A DNA stretch of 15,619 nt from JAFDVL01 sp043775925 (GTDB lineage: Bacteria; Acidobacteriota; Blastocatellia; RBC074): positions 1 through 15,619 of the forward strand of contig JAYVRW010000274.1 of the NCBI GenBank assembly GCA_043775925.1. The letters are read 5' to 3'. Shown piece by piece: positions 1-6,909 of the stretch. Each line of letters opens with the position of its first letter. The stretch's first letter is position 1. Under the pieces are notes generated by a model. It worked only from the letters and a program-made list of their open reading frames with translations, was not told where the DNA came from and did no database searches. The position numbers and the translations under genes are program-made.

Positions 1-50
1 CAGGATTCACGCCCTTACTGCGTGCGGGCTTCTGCAAGGAAATCAATATT
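1..50. repeat. Possible dispersed GC-rich intergenic repeat (fragment)
   Basis: The first 40 bases contain a CGCCC...GGGCT arrangement around a short spacer (about 11-30), which reads like the intergenic GC-rich repeats I associate with Acidobacteriota and Planctomycetota genomes. Only a 4-5 bp stem can be formed and the element runs to the window edge. No coding frame is evident here. The family link rests on memory, not on a search. Confidence 0.25.
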
Positions 51-54
51 TTTC

Positions 55-60
55 GAGGTG
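55..60 (+). promoter_or_regulatory. Ribosome binding site of the ABC1/UbiB kinase gene
   Basis: GAGGTG lies 7 bases before ATG at 68-70 but only one base before the alternative in-frame TTG at 62-64. The spacing therefore selects the ATG at 68 as the start. Confidence 0.75.
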
Positions 61-67
61 CTTGAAT

Positions 68-1663
68 ATGTCTATTGCAAGGTACGAAATCGCGGAGCTG
101 CCATCATCCAAAAATAATCAGGTGATTGATCTGGTTCCGATTGCCTCGACTCCTTCAGAATCACCGGAAACAAACGCGCTGTCTCGTTATACGCCGCCCG
201 AACCTCCGGCGCAGTACGATCCAAACCTAACCATTGGCGGTTGGCGCGAACGTTGGCGGGCAACCCAAATTGTCTGGGTCTTTGCGCTCTATCACATTTT
301 TCTGTACGCCTATCATCGCGGCTGGTTCATTGGAAAAAAGAACGAATCCGAAGAAAAACATTTGCAATGGCAAGCCGAATGGCTCCATGAACGCCTGCTC
401 AAACTTGGCCCGACATTTATCAAAATCGGTCAGGCAGTCGCCACCCGTGCTGACCTGCTCCCGCTCGCCTACATCAAGGAGCTGAGTAAATTACAAGACA
501 ACGTGCCGCGCTTCCCCAACGAAGAAGCGATGAAAATTATCGAACACGAATTAGGCTACTCCATTGATAAATTATTTGCTTCGATTGAGCCAGAACCAAT
601 TGCGGCGGCTTCGCTCGGACAGGTCTATCAGGCGCGTTTGCACTCCGGCGCCGAAGTCGCCATCAAAGTGCAACGTCCCAATCTGGCTGGAACCGTCAAT
701 CTTGATTTAGCCGTGCTGCGACGCATTGCCGACTTCATGAATCGCTACCCGAATCTGACGCGCGGTATTGATTGGAAAGGCACGATTGGAGAGTTTGCAG
801 CGGTCATTTTTGAAGAGCTGGATTATTGTCAGGAAGCACAAAACTCTGAAGTCTTTCGGCAGAATTTCGTCAACTGGAAATTCATTCATGTGCCGCAAAT
901 TTACTGGTCGCATTCGTCTTCACGGGTGCTGACCATGGAATTTATTCACGGCACCAAAGTTTTGGAATTGGACGAATTGCAGGCGCGTGGAATTGCTCCG
1001 CAGGAAATTATCAAACTAATGTCAAAAACCTATCTGAAGCAATTGCTTGAGGATGGTTTTTTTCACGCCGATCCACATCCCGGGAATATTCGCGTGATGC
1101 CCGATGGGCGATTGGCGTTCTTCGATTTCGGGATGGTCGGACGCATTCCGAATGAGCTGCAAACGAAGATGATTGATGCGTTTTTTCACCTCGTAGAAAA
1201 AGACGTGAATGGTTTAGTCCAGGATTTAATCAACCTTGATTTCTTACCTCACGATGTAGATGTCGAAGTCATGCGTCCCGTCATTGCTGATTTATTTAAG
1301 AATTATTTTAACCTGAAGCTTGGTGAAATCCGCTTCAAGGAATTGACCTACGAAATGGCAGAAGTGATGTACAAATATCCTTTTCGCCTCCCGCCAAATT
1401 TCACGTACATCATCCGTGCCCTGATGACGCTTGAAGGCATCGGCATCATCATGGACCCGAATTTCAGTTTTTTCGATGTGGCTAAACCTTTCGCCAAAGA
1501 ATTCATGCTCAAGCGCGAAGGCAAATATTTGCGCGACCAATTATTGAAAAAAATCATCTACGGCGAAGGCGGCGAAATTCAATGGTCAAAAACCTGGAAG
1601 CTGCTCAAAATGGGTGCCAAGATGTATTGGGATTCGTGGTTTGGGAAAACCGAAAGTAAATGA
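68..1663 (+). CDS. ABC1/AarF/UbiB-family atypical protein kinase-like protein
   Basis: This 531-residue protein belongs to the ABC1 (AarF/UbiB/COQ8) atypical kinase-like family, whose members are ATPases that support isoprenoid quinone or other membrane-lipid metabolism. The family marks are all present: the KxGQ motif (K119-Q122), the alanine-rich loop that replaces the usual P-loop (A179-S182), the lysine of VAIKVQRP (K200), the ExD-type segment EELDY (249-253), the catalytic HADPHPGN loop (D335, N340) and DFG (D353-G355). About 75 N-terminal residues precede the family core and include an aromatic, weakly hydrophobic patch. I see no clear C-terminal transmembrane pair, unlike classical proteobacterial UbiB. 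It is not in an operon with ubiquinone genes here, so the specific lipid target is unknown. The start at 68 follows the Shine-Dalgarno sequence. Family assignment is firm; the exact physiological role is inference. Confidence 0.93.
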   Translation: MSIARYEIAELPSSKNNQVIDLVPIASTPSESPETNALSRYTPPEPPAQYDPNLTIGGWRERWRATQIVWVFALYHIFLYAYHRGWFIGKKNESEEKHLQWQAEWLHERLLKLGPTFIKIGQAVATRADLLPLAYIKELSKLQDNVPRFPNEEAMKIIEHELGYSIDKLFASIEPEPIAAASLGQVYQARLHSGAEVAIKVQRPNLAGTVNLDLAVLRRIADFMNRYPNLTRGIDWKGTIGEFAAVIFEELDYCQEAQNSEVFRQNFVNWKFIHVPQIYWSHSSSRVLTMEFIHGTKVLELDELQARGIAPQEIIKLMSKTYLKQLLEDGFFHADPHPGNIRVMPDGRLAFFDFGMVGRIPNELQTKMIDAFFHLVEKDVNGLVQDLINLDFLPHDVDVEVMRPVIADLFKNYFNLKLGEIRFKELTYEMAEVMYKYPFRLPPNFTYIIRALMTLEGIGIIMDPNFSFFDVAKPFAKEFMLKREGKYLRDQLLKKIIYGEGGEIQWSKTWKLLKMGAKMYWDSWFGKTESK

Positions 1664-1696
1664 TTTTCATCAGCCTTTTTCGTTTCGCGTTTTGAG

Positions 1697-1738
1697 TTGC
1701 GGAGGAGATTGCTTACTGGTGAGCGATCTCCTCCGCAA
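1697..1738. repeat. Long perfect hairpin at the GMC fragment break
   Basis: A perfect 13-bp inverted repeat (TTGCGGAGGAGAT at 1697-1709, complement at 1726-1738) can be extended inward by six more pairs including wobbles, to a 4-base CTGG loop. It starts 33 bases after the kinase stop codon. No T-run follows on the + strand, so it does not look like a standard intrinsic terminator. It sits exactly where recognisable GMC oxidoreductase sequence begins, which suggests a mobile palindromic repeat at a deletion or rearrangement junction. Confidence 0.6.
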
Positions 1739-2251
1739 GATGTTTGCCTCGCTGCGCTGGCCACAATTGCGCCTGGTTTTACCCTGGATTTGATGGCGAA
1801 ACATTCGCTGGTTTTTTGGCTGACATCCGAAGATTTGCCTGATCCCAATAATCGCGTCACGCTGGATCGCAATGGCAATATTGTGTTGTCGTACACGCCA
1901 AATAAGGTGGAAGCGCATCAACATGTACCAGCCAAATTGCAAAACCTGCTGAAACAGCAAACGAATTGCGACGGACACGGACACGACTGTCATCAGGGGC
2001 TTTTCTCGCGCAATTTATTTTTCGGTGAAAAGATTTCACTAGCCGGAGTCGCGCACCAAAACGGGACGATTCGGTTTGGCAATGATCCGAAAGCCTCTGC
2101 GCTCGACGCCAATTGCAAAGCACATGACATAGACAATTTGGATGTCGTAGATGGCAGCTTTTTCTGCTCGAGTGCGGCGGTCAATCCGGCGTTGACGATG
2201 ATGGCGAAGGCGTTGCGGGTGGGCGATCATTTGTTGGAGCGGCTGATATAA
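1697..2251 (+). pseudogene. C-terminal fragment of a GMC-family FAD oxidoreductase
   Basis: From about position 1750 to the stop at 2249-2251 the frame reads as the C-terminal domain of a glucose-methanol-choline (GMC) oxidoreductase. It contains WLTSEDLPDPNNRV, then HQNGTIRFG with the conserved His codon at 2054-2056, then VDGSFF, then the AVNPALT segment with the conserved Asn at 2183-2185 (the choline oxidase His/Asn pair by analogy). Full-length members are about 500-570 residues and carry the FAD-binding GxGxxG domain at the N-terminus. Here only about 165 residues remain, and the upstream space is filled by the intact kinase gene. The fragment cannot bind FAD, and its only upstream starts lie inside a hairpin, so I call it a remnant. 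The reading frame is undamaged over 500 bases, which suggests a recent or selected break. A domain split to a separate protein is possible but unlikely. Confidence 0.85.
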
Positions 2252-2263
2252 CAGCAAGAAGTG

Positions 2264-2314
2264 CACCGCAGAGGCTGGCAGAGAATTTTTCTCGAATTCT
2301 GAGTCTCTGCGGTG
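2264..2314. repeat. CACCGCAGAG-type palindromic intergenic repeat
   Basis: CACCGCAGAG at 2264-2273 pairs with CTCTGCGGTG at 2305-2314, and the interior has a further AGAATT/AATTCT pairing. The layout and wording match the common CTCTGTGG-type intergenic palindromes seen in many environmental bacterial genomes. That family link is from memory. Confidence 0.6.
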
Positions 2315-2343
2315 AAGAAGCGTTCGGAGGTTCTCCACCCCGC

Positions 2344-2381
2344 CTGTTCCCGGAACGCACATTCGAAGGAAGCGGGAACAG
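2344..2381. repeat. 9-bp inverted repeat
   Basis: CTGTTCCCG at 2344-2352 is exactly complementary to CGGGAACAG at 2373-2381, with a 20-base loop. It is part of the hairpin cluster in this spacer. Confidence 0.5.
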
Positions 2382-2385
2382 TCGC

Positions 2386-2429
2386 CGTGGTCAGGTTCAG
2401 GCTTTTGCAGAAGCCTGAACCTGACCACG
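2386..2429. repeat. Perfect 19-bp stem hairpin
   Basis: CGTGGTCAGGTTCAGGCTT at 2386-2404 is perfectly complementary to 2411-2429, with the 6-base loop TTGCAG. It has the strongest stem in the window. No T-run follows on either strand. The perfect stem suggests a recently placed repeat or a bidirectional transcription barrier between the convergent GMC remnant and FG-GAP gene. Confidence 0.75.
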
Positions 2430-2483
2430 TATTGTCGTAGCGCAGGTTTGATGGTCTTTGAAAAATGAATACCATAAAACGCA

Positions 2484-2504
2484 GGACAGGCTGTTAGCCT
2501 GTCC
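2484..2504. repeat. GGACAGGCT palindrome
   Basis: GGACAGGCT at 2484-2492 pairs with AGCCTGTCC at 2496-2504 across a 3-base loop. Similar GACAGGCT/AGCCTGTC palindromes are familiar as dispersed intergenic repeats; no copy number can be checked from this window. Confidence 0.55.
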
Positions 2505-2626
2505 GACTAACAGTCTGTTTGACGATTTTTTATTACGGCTTTTATTTTCAATCACCATATAACCTGCGAATCTTTCGTCACCAGACGCTGTTGCTGTCCG
2601 CGAAGCATTTGCCGCCCAAACTGCTA

Positions 2627-2641
2627 CAGGTTGCAAACCTG
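2627..2641. repeat. CAGGTT/AACCTG small hairpin
   Basis: CAGGTT (2627-2632) and AACCTG (2636-2641) flank a GCA loop. It begins 13 bases beyond the stop codon of the minus-strand FG-GAP gene, where a terminator would be expected, but no U-tract follows in that direction. Confidence 0.4.
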
Positions 2642-2653
2642 CGCAACATTGCT

Positions 2654-4753
2654 TTATTTAAACTGGAAGAGCGCTTCGTGGGTGCTGCCGTCCTTGAGCG
2701 TCACAATCAACTTACGACACCTTCCCTTCCAGGCTTTCTCGGTCTTCCAAACGTAGATGTAGCGATCTGTGCCAGCGTCGTAACTCAAACTGCTCTCACC
2801 TGCGGTGACGGTTTCTTCAATCGGCGCGGTGCTCCCACTACTGCAAGCGCCCGCTTGAGATGTGGGATACCCTGAGGCAAAGATGTCCAGCCCTTGATAA
2901 CCGGTCAGGCTAAATTTAATCGGAATCGCTTGTCCCGCCGTTACTCGGTTGACGATGGATGGATTTTCCACCGGTTGGAAGAAGCCGACGAAGTTGTATT
3001 GCAATGCTGAACAGGCGATGGCTCCAGCAGGAGAGGTGGTTCCTGAAGGACAGGCAAGCTGCGCAAGGGCGGCAGGCAACGGGACATAGAATCCCGGAGC
3101 AGCCAGTGTACAACTACTGGCTCCCAGGTTGGGTTGGTAAGAACCCGCCGGGCAGGCTGTTTGTGTGAGCGCCCCGGTTAGATTAACGAAATATCCCGCC
3201 GAAGCGGACGTGCAACTGGTAGCACCAGTGTTGGGCTGATATTTCCCCACCGGACACGCGATCTGTGAACTGGCTCCAGTCAGCGCGACAAAGTTCCCCG
3301 CTGACGCAGCTAGACAACTGGTGGCTCCACCGTTGGGCTGATAAGTGCCAGCGGCACAGGCTGTCTGATTTGCGGAACCAGACACCGCCACGAAGTTCCC
3401 CGGTGTGGCCTGATTGCAACTGGACGCCCCCGAATTGGATTGGAACGAGCCAGGCGCACAAGCCGTTTGGGCTATCCCTTGTGTAGCGTTCACGAAATTG
3501 CCGGGAGAGGCCGCCAGACAACTGCTGGCCCCGGTGTTGGGCTGATAGGTACCCACCGCGCAAGCCGTCTGTGCGATGGCGGTCGTGGTGTCCACATAAT
3601 TGCCCGCCGCCGCAGGAGTGCAACTGGTGGCTCCGCTGTTGGGTTGATAAGTGCCTGCGGCACACGGAATTTGGGCGGTCGCGCCTGCGGTCGGCACATA
3701 ATAACCGGGGGACGCATTGACACAGCTTGTGCCGTCGTCATACTGCCCGGCGGGGCAGGTGAGGGCTTCCGTGGTGTAGTTATTGAGCAACACCGAGACA
3801 TTGTTGGAGTCCGCATTTGCGACGGCCAGATCAAGCTTGCCATCCGCATTGAAATCACCCACTGCCACGGATTCAGGGCTATCACCGACGGCAAAATCGG
3901 TGGCCGCACCGAAGCCACCCGCGCCATCACCGAGCCACACCGAAACACTATCGAAGCCAGTATTCGCAGTAGCCAGATCAAGTTTACCGTCGCCATTGAA
4001 ATCGCCCAACGACACCGCAAGAGGGTTCGCGCCCACCGCAAAATTGGCTGCCTCGCTAAAGCCACCCGCGCCATCGCCGAGCCGCACCGAAACATTGTCG
4101 GAGCCAATATTCGCAGCCGCCAGATCAAGTTTGCCGTCACGATTGAAATCGCCGATTGCCACCGAGAGAGGGTTCGCTCCAACAGCAAGATGCGTGGCCT
4201 TGCCAAAGCTGCCCGCGCCGTTCCCGAACAACACCGAGACATTGTCGGAGTTGCGATTGGCAGTGGCTAGATCAAGCTGACCATCGCCATTGAAATCGCC
4301 CACGGCGACCGACTGCGGTTCCGCCCCGACCGCGAAATGATTCGCCGCGCCAAAGCTGCCCGCGCTATTCCCAAGCAGCACTGAAACATTGTCAGAACCC
4401 CAATTCGCAATGGCCAGATCAAGTTTGTCGTCCGCATTGAAATCCCCTACCGCTACAGAAAAAGGGCCGTTTCCGACTTCAAGATGTGTAGCCGCGCCAA
4501 AGCCGCCCGCACCATCACCGCACAGCACCGAGACATCGTTTGAGAATTGATTGGTAGTGACCAGATCCACTTTGCCGTCGCCATTGAAATCTCCGCCTGC
4601 CACGGAGCGAGGGTGCGCTCCGACCTTGAAATGAATAGCCGCTGCAAAGCTCGGAGCCGTCGCTTTAGCCATGATGACGTGAGGCTGTTGCCACAGGATG
4701 AGGCTGAGAAGCAGACTCAAGGTGAACAGGATGATCGTTATCCTTCGTTTCAT
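2654..4753 (-). CDS. Secreted FG-GAP/VCBS repeat protein with Cys-rich repeats and PxKF-like C-terminus
   Basis: The 699-residue product begins with a signal peptide (basic MKRR, hydrophobic 6-20). Residues 36-330 hold six FG-GAP/VCBS repeats with an exact 49-residue period; their calcium-loop motifs DFNxDGKxDL start at D55, 104, 153, 202, 251 and 300. The second has D in place of the loop glycine. Residues 333-580 form a cysteine-rich array with six exact 34-residue units of the GTYQPNxGATSC kind, resembling ephrin-receptor-like or GCC2/GCC3 repeats, plus atypical first and last units. Residues about 585-699 contain IPIKFSLTGYQGLDIF and end FQFK, matching what I know as the PxKF C-terminal domain of secreted bacterial proteins. 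AGAGGA at 4761-4766 lies 7 bases before the ATG. A role in surface adhesion or matrix is inferred; the partner is unknown. Confidence 0.9.
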   Translation of the reverse strand: MKRRITIILFTLSLLLSLILWQQPHVIMAKATAPSFAAAIHFKVGAHPRSVAGGDFNGDGKVDLVTTNQFSNDVSVLCGDGAGGFGAATHLEVGNGPFSVAVGDFNADDKLDLAIANWGSDNVSVLLGNSAGSFGAANHFAVGAEPQSVAVGDFNGDGQLDLATANRNSDNVSVLFGNGAGSFGKATHLAVGANPLSVAIGDFNRDGKLDLAAANIGSDNVSVRLGDGAGGFSEAANFAVGANPLAVSLGDFNGDGKLDLATANTGFDSVSVWLGDGAGGFGAATDFAVGDSPESVAVGDFNADGKLDLAVANADSNNVSVLLNNYTTEALTCPAGQYDDGTSCVNASPGYYVPTAGATAQIPCAAGTYQPNSGATSCTPAAAGNYVDTTTAIAQTACAVGTYQPNTGASSCLAASPGNFVNATQGIAQTACAPGSFQSNSGASSCNQATPGNFVAVSGSANQTACAAGTYQPNGGATSCLAASAGNFVALTGASSQIACPVGKYQPNTGATSCTSASAGYFVNLTGALTQTACPAGSYQPNLGASSCTLAAPGFYVPLPAALAQLACPSGTTSPAGAIACSALQYNFVGFFQPVENPSIVNRVTAGQAIPIKFSLTGYQGLDIFASGYPTSQAGACSSGSTAPIEETVTAGESSLSYDAGTDRYIYVWKTEKAWKGRCRKLIVTLKDGSTHEALFQFK
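3014..3757 (-). repeat. 102-bp Cys-rich tandem repeats inside the FG-GAP gene
   Basis: This stretch encodes cysteine-anchored units (Cys at about residues 364, 398, 432, 466, 500, 534, 568), each 34 residues or 102 bp. Two cysteines per unit, spaced 14 apart, could pair as disulphides in an exported chain. Confidence 0.8.
3764..4648 (-). repeat. 147-bp FG-GAP repeats
   Basis: Six tandem coding repeats of 147 bp (49 residues) make up the beta-propeller-like part. Neighbouring units are close in sequence, and antisense open frames over this stretch are a by-product of that regularity. Confidence 0.8.
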
Positions 4754-4893
4754 TATGTTGTCCTCTTTCGGTTGATGTTCGTTGGTTGAGACTTCCTGGG
4801 GTTGACGGATTACTGGGGTTTACGACCAGAGCGCCAGCCATTAGGCTGTTCAAAATTATTTGCTAACGTTCCAAAACGGTTGTCTGCGCTGAT

Positions 4894-4927
4894 AAAAAAA
4901 GGGACGGCAAGAAATTGTCGTCCCTTT
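4894..4927 (-). terminator. Intrinsic terminator of the hendecad-repeat gene
   Basis: On the minus strand, AAAGGGACG followed by CAA pairs with TTG and CGTCCCTTT around a TTTC loop, with one A-C mismatch, and runs directly into seven T residues (4894-4900 as A on the + strand). It lies 5 bases after the stop codon at 4933-4935. This is a textbook intrinsic terminator layout. Confidence 0.88.
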
Positions 4928-4932
4928 AATTG

Positions 4933-6453
4933 CTAGTTCACGGCGGATTTATAGGCTTTGCGGTAATACTGGTAAGCCGATTTGTAATTTCCGGCGGTTT
5001 TGAAGGTATCTGCCTGCGCCAACAGCGAGTTGGCCTGCGCGGTGGTTGATCCGGCGAGTTTAGCGATAGTGTCAACGACAATCGCACGAACGAGGTCGAG
5101 ATATCCGCCATTTGCCGTCGGCGTAACATACAGCCCGACGTAAGTTGCGTTGTCGGCTTGGGCCAGGTCGGCTTCGATTTGCGTTCGCAGCAGCAAATCG
5201 CGCAACTCGGTTTTATTCGCCGTCGCGTTGTTGATAATCATCGTCTTGTTGGAATTATCATTGTTGACGATATTTGTCGTGTTGGTGTTGTCATTCGTGA
5301 TAATCGCGTTTTTGGCGGTCGTCAAATTCGTGTTCAGTGTTGTCGCGTTGGCGTTATCGTTGTTGACAATCATCGTTTTATTGCTGTTGTCATTGTTGAC
5401 GATGGTAGTCTGTGCATTGGTAATCGCCGTTGTAATCGCTGTCGAACTTGTGTTCGTAGTGTTGTTGATTGACGTTTGTGCGTTGGTAATTGTCGTCGTC
5501 AACATCGTTTTATTCGAGTTGTCGTTATTGATGACGGCAGTTTGCGAATCAGTAATGGCCGTTGTGATGGTCGTCGTTTTCGTGTTCAGCGAGCTGAGGA
5601 TGGAGTCTTTGTTGGTATTGTCATTGTTGATGATTTCCGTCTTGGCGGTGTTGACTATGTTTCCGACCGCCGCTGCATCAAGGCCAGTGCAATCATCTTT
5701 GATAGCCTTTAAAGTTACCAAACTCAGTGCTATTCCCTTAACAATCGCAGTGGCGGCAACCGCAGGTATATTCAGAACAGGCGGGATTGCATCCTGTATC
5801 GCTTCCGCCGCGATGACGGCAGCTTCGGCAGCCGAGATGTCGGTGTTGCTGACATCGGCGCTAATTCCATCCGCGCAGTTGTCGGGAGTAACAGCCTCCA
5901 GTTGAATGTCTCCGCCTTTGGCTGCCAGCCGGGTTTCAAGCTGTCGGCGCAAGGCCGGTTTAATCAGCGCATTCATATTTTGAGGAATGTCGCGCCAACC
6001 GGGGAATTTCGCGTAGACTTCACGCATCTGGCGCAGGTCTTCCGGTGTGGCGGTGGCGATGGAAAGTCTGGCTTGAGCGATGATAGAAAGCGGCTTCAAA
6101 CTATTTTCATTTAACCTTTCGCGCACGACTGGAATCTGATTGAAAAGGCGCGACACTTCTTCGATTTCCGTAAAATAGTTGGTGAGTTCCTGCCGAAACT
6201 CTTCGGTATTTGCCAACGGATCCATCACACGATGCAAGCGTTCGCTGTCAACTTGTCTCTGGGTTTGCGCCGCAACTGGTGCTACCAATGCCAGTTGCAA
6301 CACAATCAACAGGCCAGCCAGACCGGATAAGCAACTGCGTAGATTTTTCATCATTTTCTCTATTTGGGTGAAGCTGTTTTGAGCTTCGGCTAAAGGCTTT
6401 AGGGCGATGCCGATTTGCGATAAACCGATATTGATTGAAGTGTTATTTTTCAT
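4933..6453 (-). CDS. Secreted Asn/Thr-rich hendecad-repeat (coiled-coil) protein
   Basis: I do not recognise a named family. From the ATG at 6453 the protein has 506 residues. A signal-peptide-like segment (NLRSCLSGLAGLLIVLQ, ending VAPVAAQ) begins 35 residues in; a second possible start, ATG at 6354 or 6351, would place it at the very N-terminus. The 6453 start has AAGGA at 6461-6465 with 7-base spacing, while 6354 has only a weak site, so I keep 6453. A frame extension to TTG 6585 overlaps the decayed gene upstream and lacks a ribosome site. After an alpha-helical region, residues 274-427 are fourteen 11-residue repeats of the IVNNDNSNKTM and ITTAITNAQTT kinds without a phase break, typical of right-handed (hendecad) coiled coils. 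The last 40 residues contain a TPR-like helix pair (GNYKSAYQYYRKAYKSA). A strong terminator follows. A rod-like, probably oligomeric exported or periplasmic protein is inferred. Confidence 0.8.
   Translation of the reverse strand: MKNNTSINIGLSQIGIALKPLAEAQNSFTQIEKMMKNLRSCLSGLAGLLIVLQLALVAPVAAQTQRQVDSERLHRVMDPLANTEEFRQELTNYFTEIEEVSRLFNQIPVVRERLNENSLKPLSIIAQARLSIATATPEDLRQMREVYAKFPGWRDIPQNMNALIKPALRRQLETRLAAKGGDIQLEAVTPDNCADGISADVSNTDISAAEAAVIAAEAIQDAIPPVLNIPAVAATAIVKGIALSLVTLKAIKDDCTGLDAAAVGNIVNTAKTEIINNDNTNKDSILSSLNTKTTTITTAITDSQTAVINNDNSNKTMLTTTITNAQTSINNTTNTSSTAITTAITNAQTTIVNNDNSNKTMIVNNDNANATTLNTNLTTAKNAIITNDNTNTTNIVNNDNSNKTMIINNATANKTELRDLLLRTQIEADLAQADNATYVGLYVTPTANGGYLDLVRAIVVDTIAKLAGSTTAQANSLLAQADTFKTAGNYKSAYQYYRKAYKSAVN
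5173..5634 (-). repeat. Fourteen tandem 33-bp hendecad-coding units
   Basis: The 462 bases encode exactly 14 x 11 residues. Each unit starts with I, V or L, and units alternate between an Asn-rich type (NNDNSNK) and a Thr/Ala-rich type (TTAITNAQ). The unit IVNNDNSNKTM occurs twice identically, with a near-copy VINNDNSNKTM. Confidence 0.85.
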
Positions 6454-6460
6454 CTTTTTT

Positions 6461-6465
6461 TCCTT
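6461..6465 (-). promoter_or_regulatory. Ribosome binding site supporting the 6453 start
   Basis: The minus strand reads AAAAAAGGA with the AAGGA core 7 bases before ATG 6453. This is better than anything before the signal-peptide-proximal ATG pair at 6351-6354, and decides the start chosen for the hendecad-repeat gene. Confidence 0.55.
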
Positions 6466-6565
6466 TTTTGGTCGGTAGTTTGTTTTCCAAAATTGAGTGC
6501 AATCGGAATAAAACTCGGTTGAGAATAAAACCGATTGCGCTCGTTTCAATTGTTGCCTGCGCTTG

Positions 6566-6894
6566 TCAGGCGGACAATTTTCCAAGTGCTTCGAGAAAGT
6601 AAATGTTTGGCTGGTCGCTGACTCCGGCTTTTTGCACTACTTCGTGCAAGTTCGCTCAATTCGGCAAATTGCTGCGCTTGTTCCAAATTGTCCCATTCAA
6701 ATCGAATGAAAATCTCAGTTGGAGCGGGCGCATTGCCAAACTAATATTCTTTAAGCAAGCCGTTTGCCTGCCAGTGCTTGTAAAATAAAACGGATGTTCG
6801 AATTAGTTGCGTCGCGTTTGATGATTAGGCTTTGCGAAACCAGGTGCGCCGCTTGTCCGCGATCCAGGAAAGCGATAGTGCTTCTTCGTTGCAT
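6566..6894 (-). pseudogene. Decayed small ABM-like (ferredoxin-like monooxygenase/cyclase fold) gene
   Basis: No single frame is open, but joined minus-strand frames give one coherent small protein. One frame reads VLFYKHWQANGLLKEY, an in-frame TAG, then FGNAPAPTEIFIR and FEWDNLEQAQQFAELSEL. A one-base shift near 6648 continues as HEVVQKAG and VSDQPNIYFLEALGKLSA, ending at TGA 6566-6568. FEWD-LE-A-FA with a terminal QKAGV-D-P-IYFLE is the pattern I know from short antibiotic-biosynthesis-monooxygenase-like proteins of about 95-105 residues. The N-terminal part (QSLIIKRDA in another frame) needs a further shift. ATG 6892-6894 has AAAGGA about 9 bases before it and a perfect palindrome at 6910-6924, so the old promoter region seems to persist. 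Homology is recalled, not searched. Sequencing error is an alternative to decay, but two frameshifts plus a stop make decay likelier. Confidence 0.68.
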
Positions 6895-6909
6895 GATTTT
6901 GATCCTTTT

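Larger units (their letters stand above)
2252..2653. other. Gene-free spacer with several hairpin repeats
   Basis: No convincing gene is present in these 402 bases between the two convergent coding strands. The space holds at least five separate inverted repeats, listed individually. None has the stem plus T-run layout of an intrinsic terminator, although some could still stop convergent transcription. Confidence 0.7.

Noticed and set aside
2386..2429. The 19-bp hairpin as an intrinsic terminator
   Set aside because: The stem is perfect but there is no T-run on either side; kept as a repeat.
1579..2636. Several minus-strand frames opposite the GMC remnant and spacer
   Set aside because: All lie opposite the well-matched GMC frame or across hairpins, and none has a start signal or known motif.
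3440..4270. 276-residue open frame on the + strand opposite the FG-GAP gene
   Set aside because: It mirrors the 147-bp and 102-bp repeats of the real minus-strand gene, has no ribosome site and no recognisable domain; the minus frame has a signal peptide and clear motifs.
5173..5634. CRISPR-like regular repeats
   Set aside because: The 33-bp period has no unique spacers and is explained by 11-residue coding repeats.
5150..5905. 251-residue very hydrophobic frame on the + strand, looking like a membrane protein
   Set aside because: It is the antisense of Asn/Thr codons (AAC/AAT/ACC read backward as GTT, ATT, GGT), giving false V, I and L runs.
6454..6585. N-terminal extension of the hendecad protein to TTG 6585
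   Set aside because: It overlaps the 3' end of the decayed ABM-like gene in another frame, starts at TTG with no ribosome site and lies upstream of a good start at 6453.
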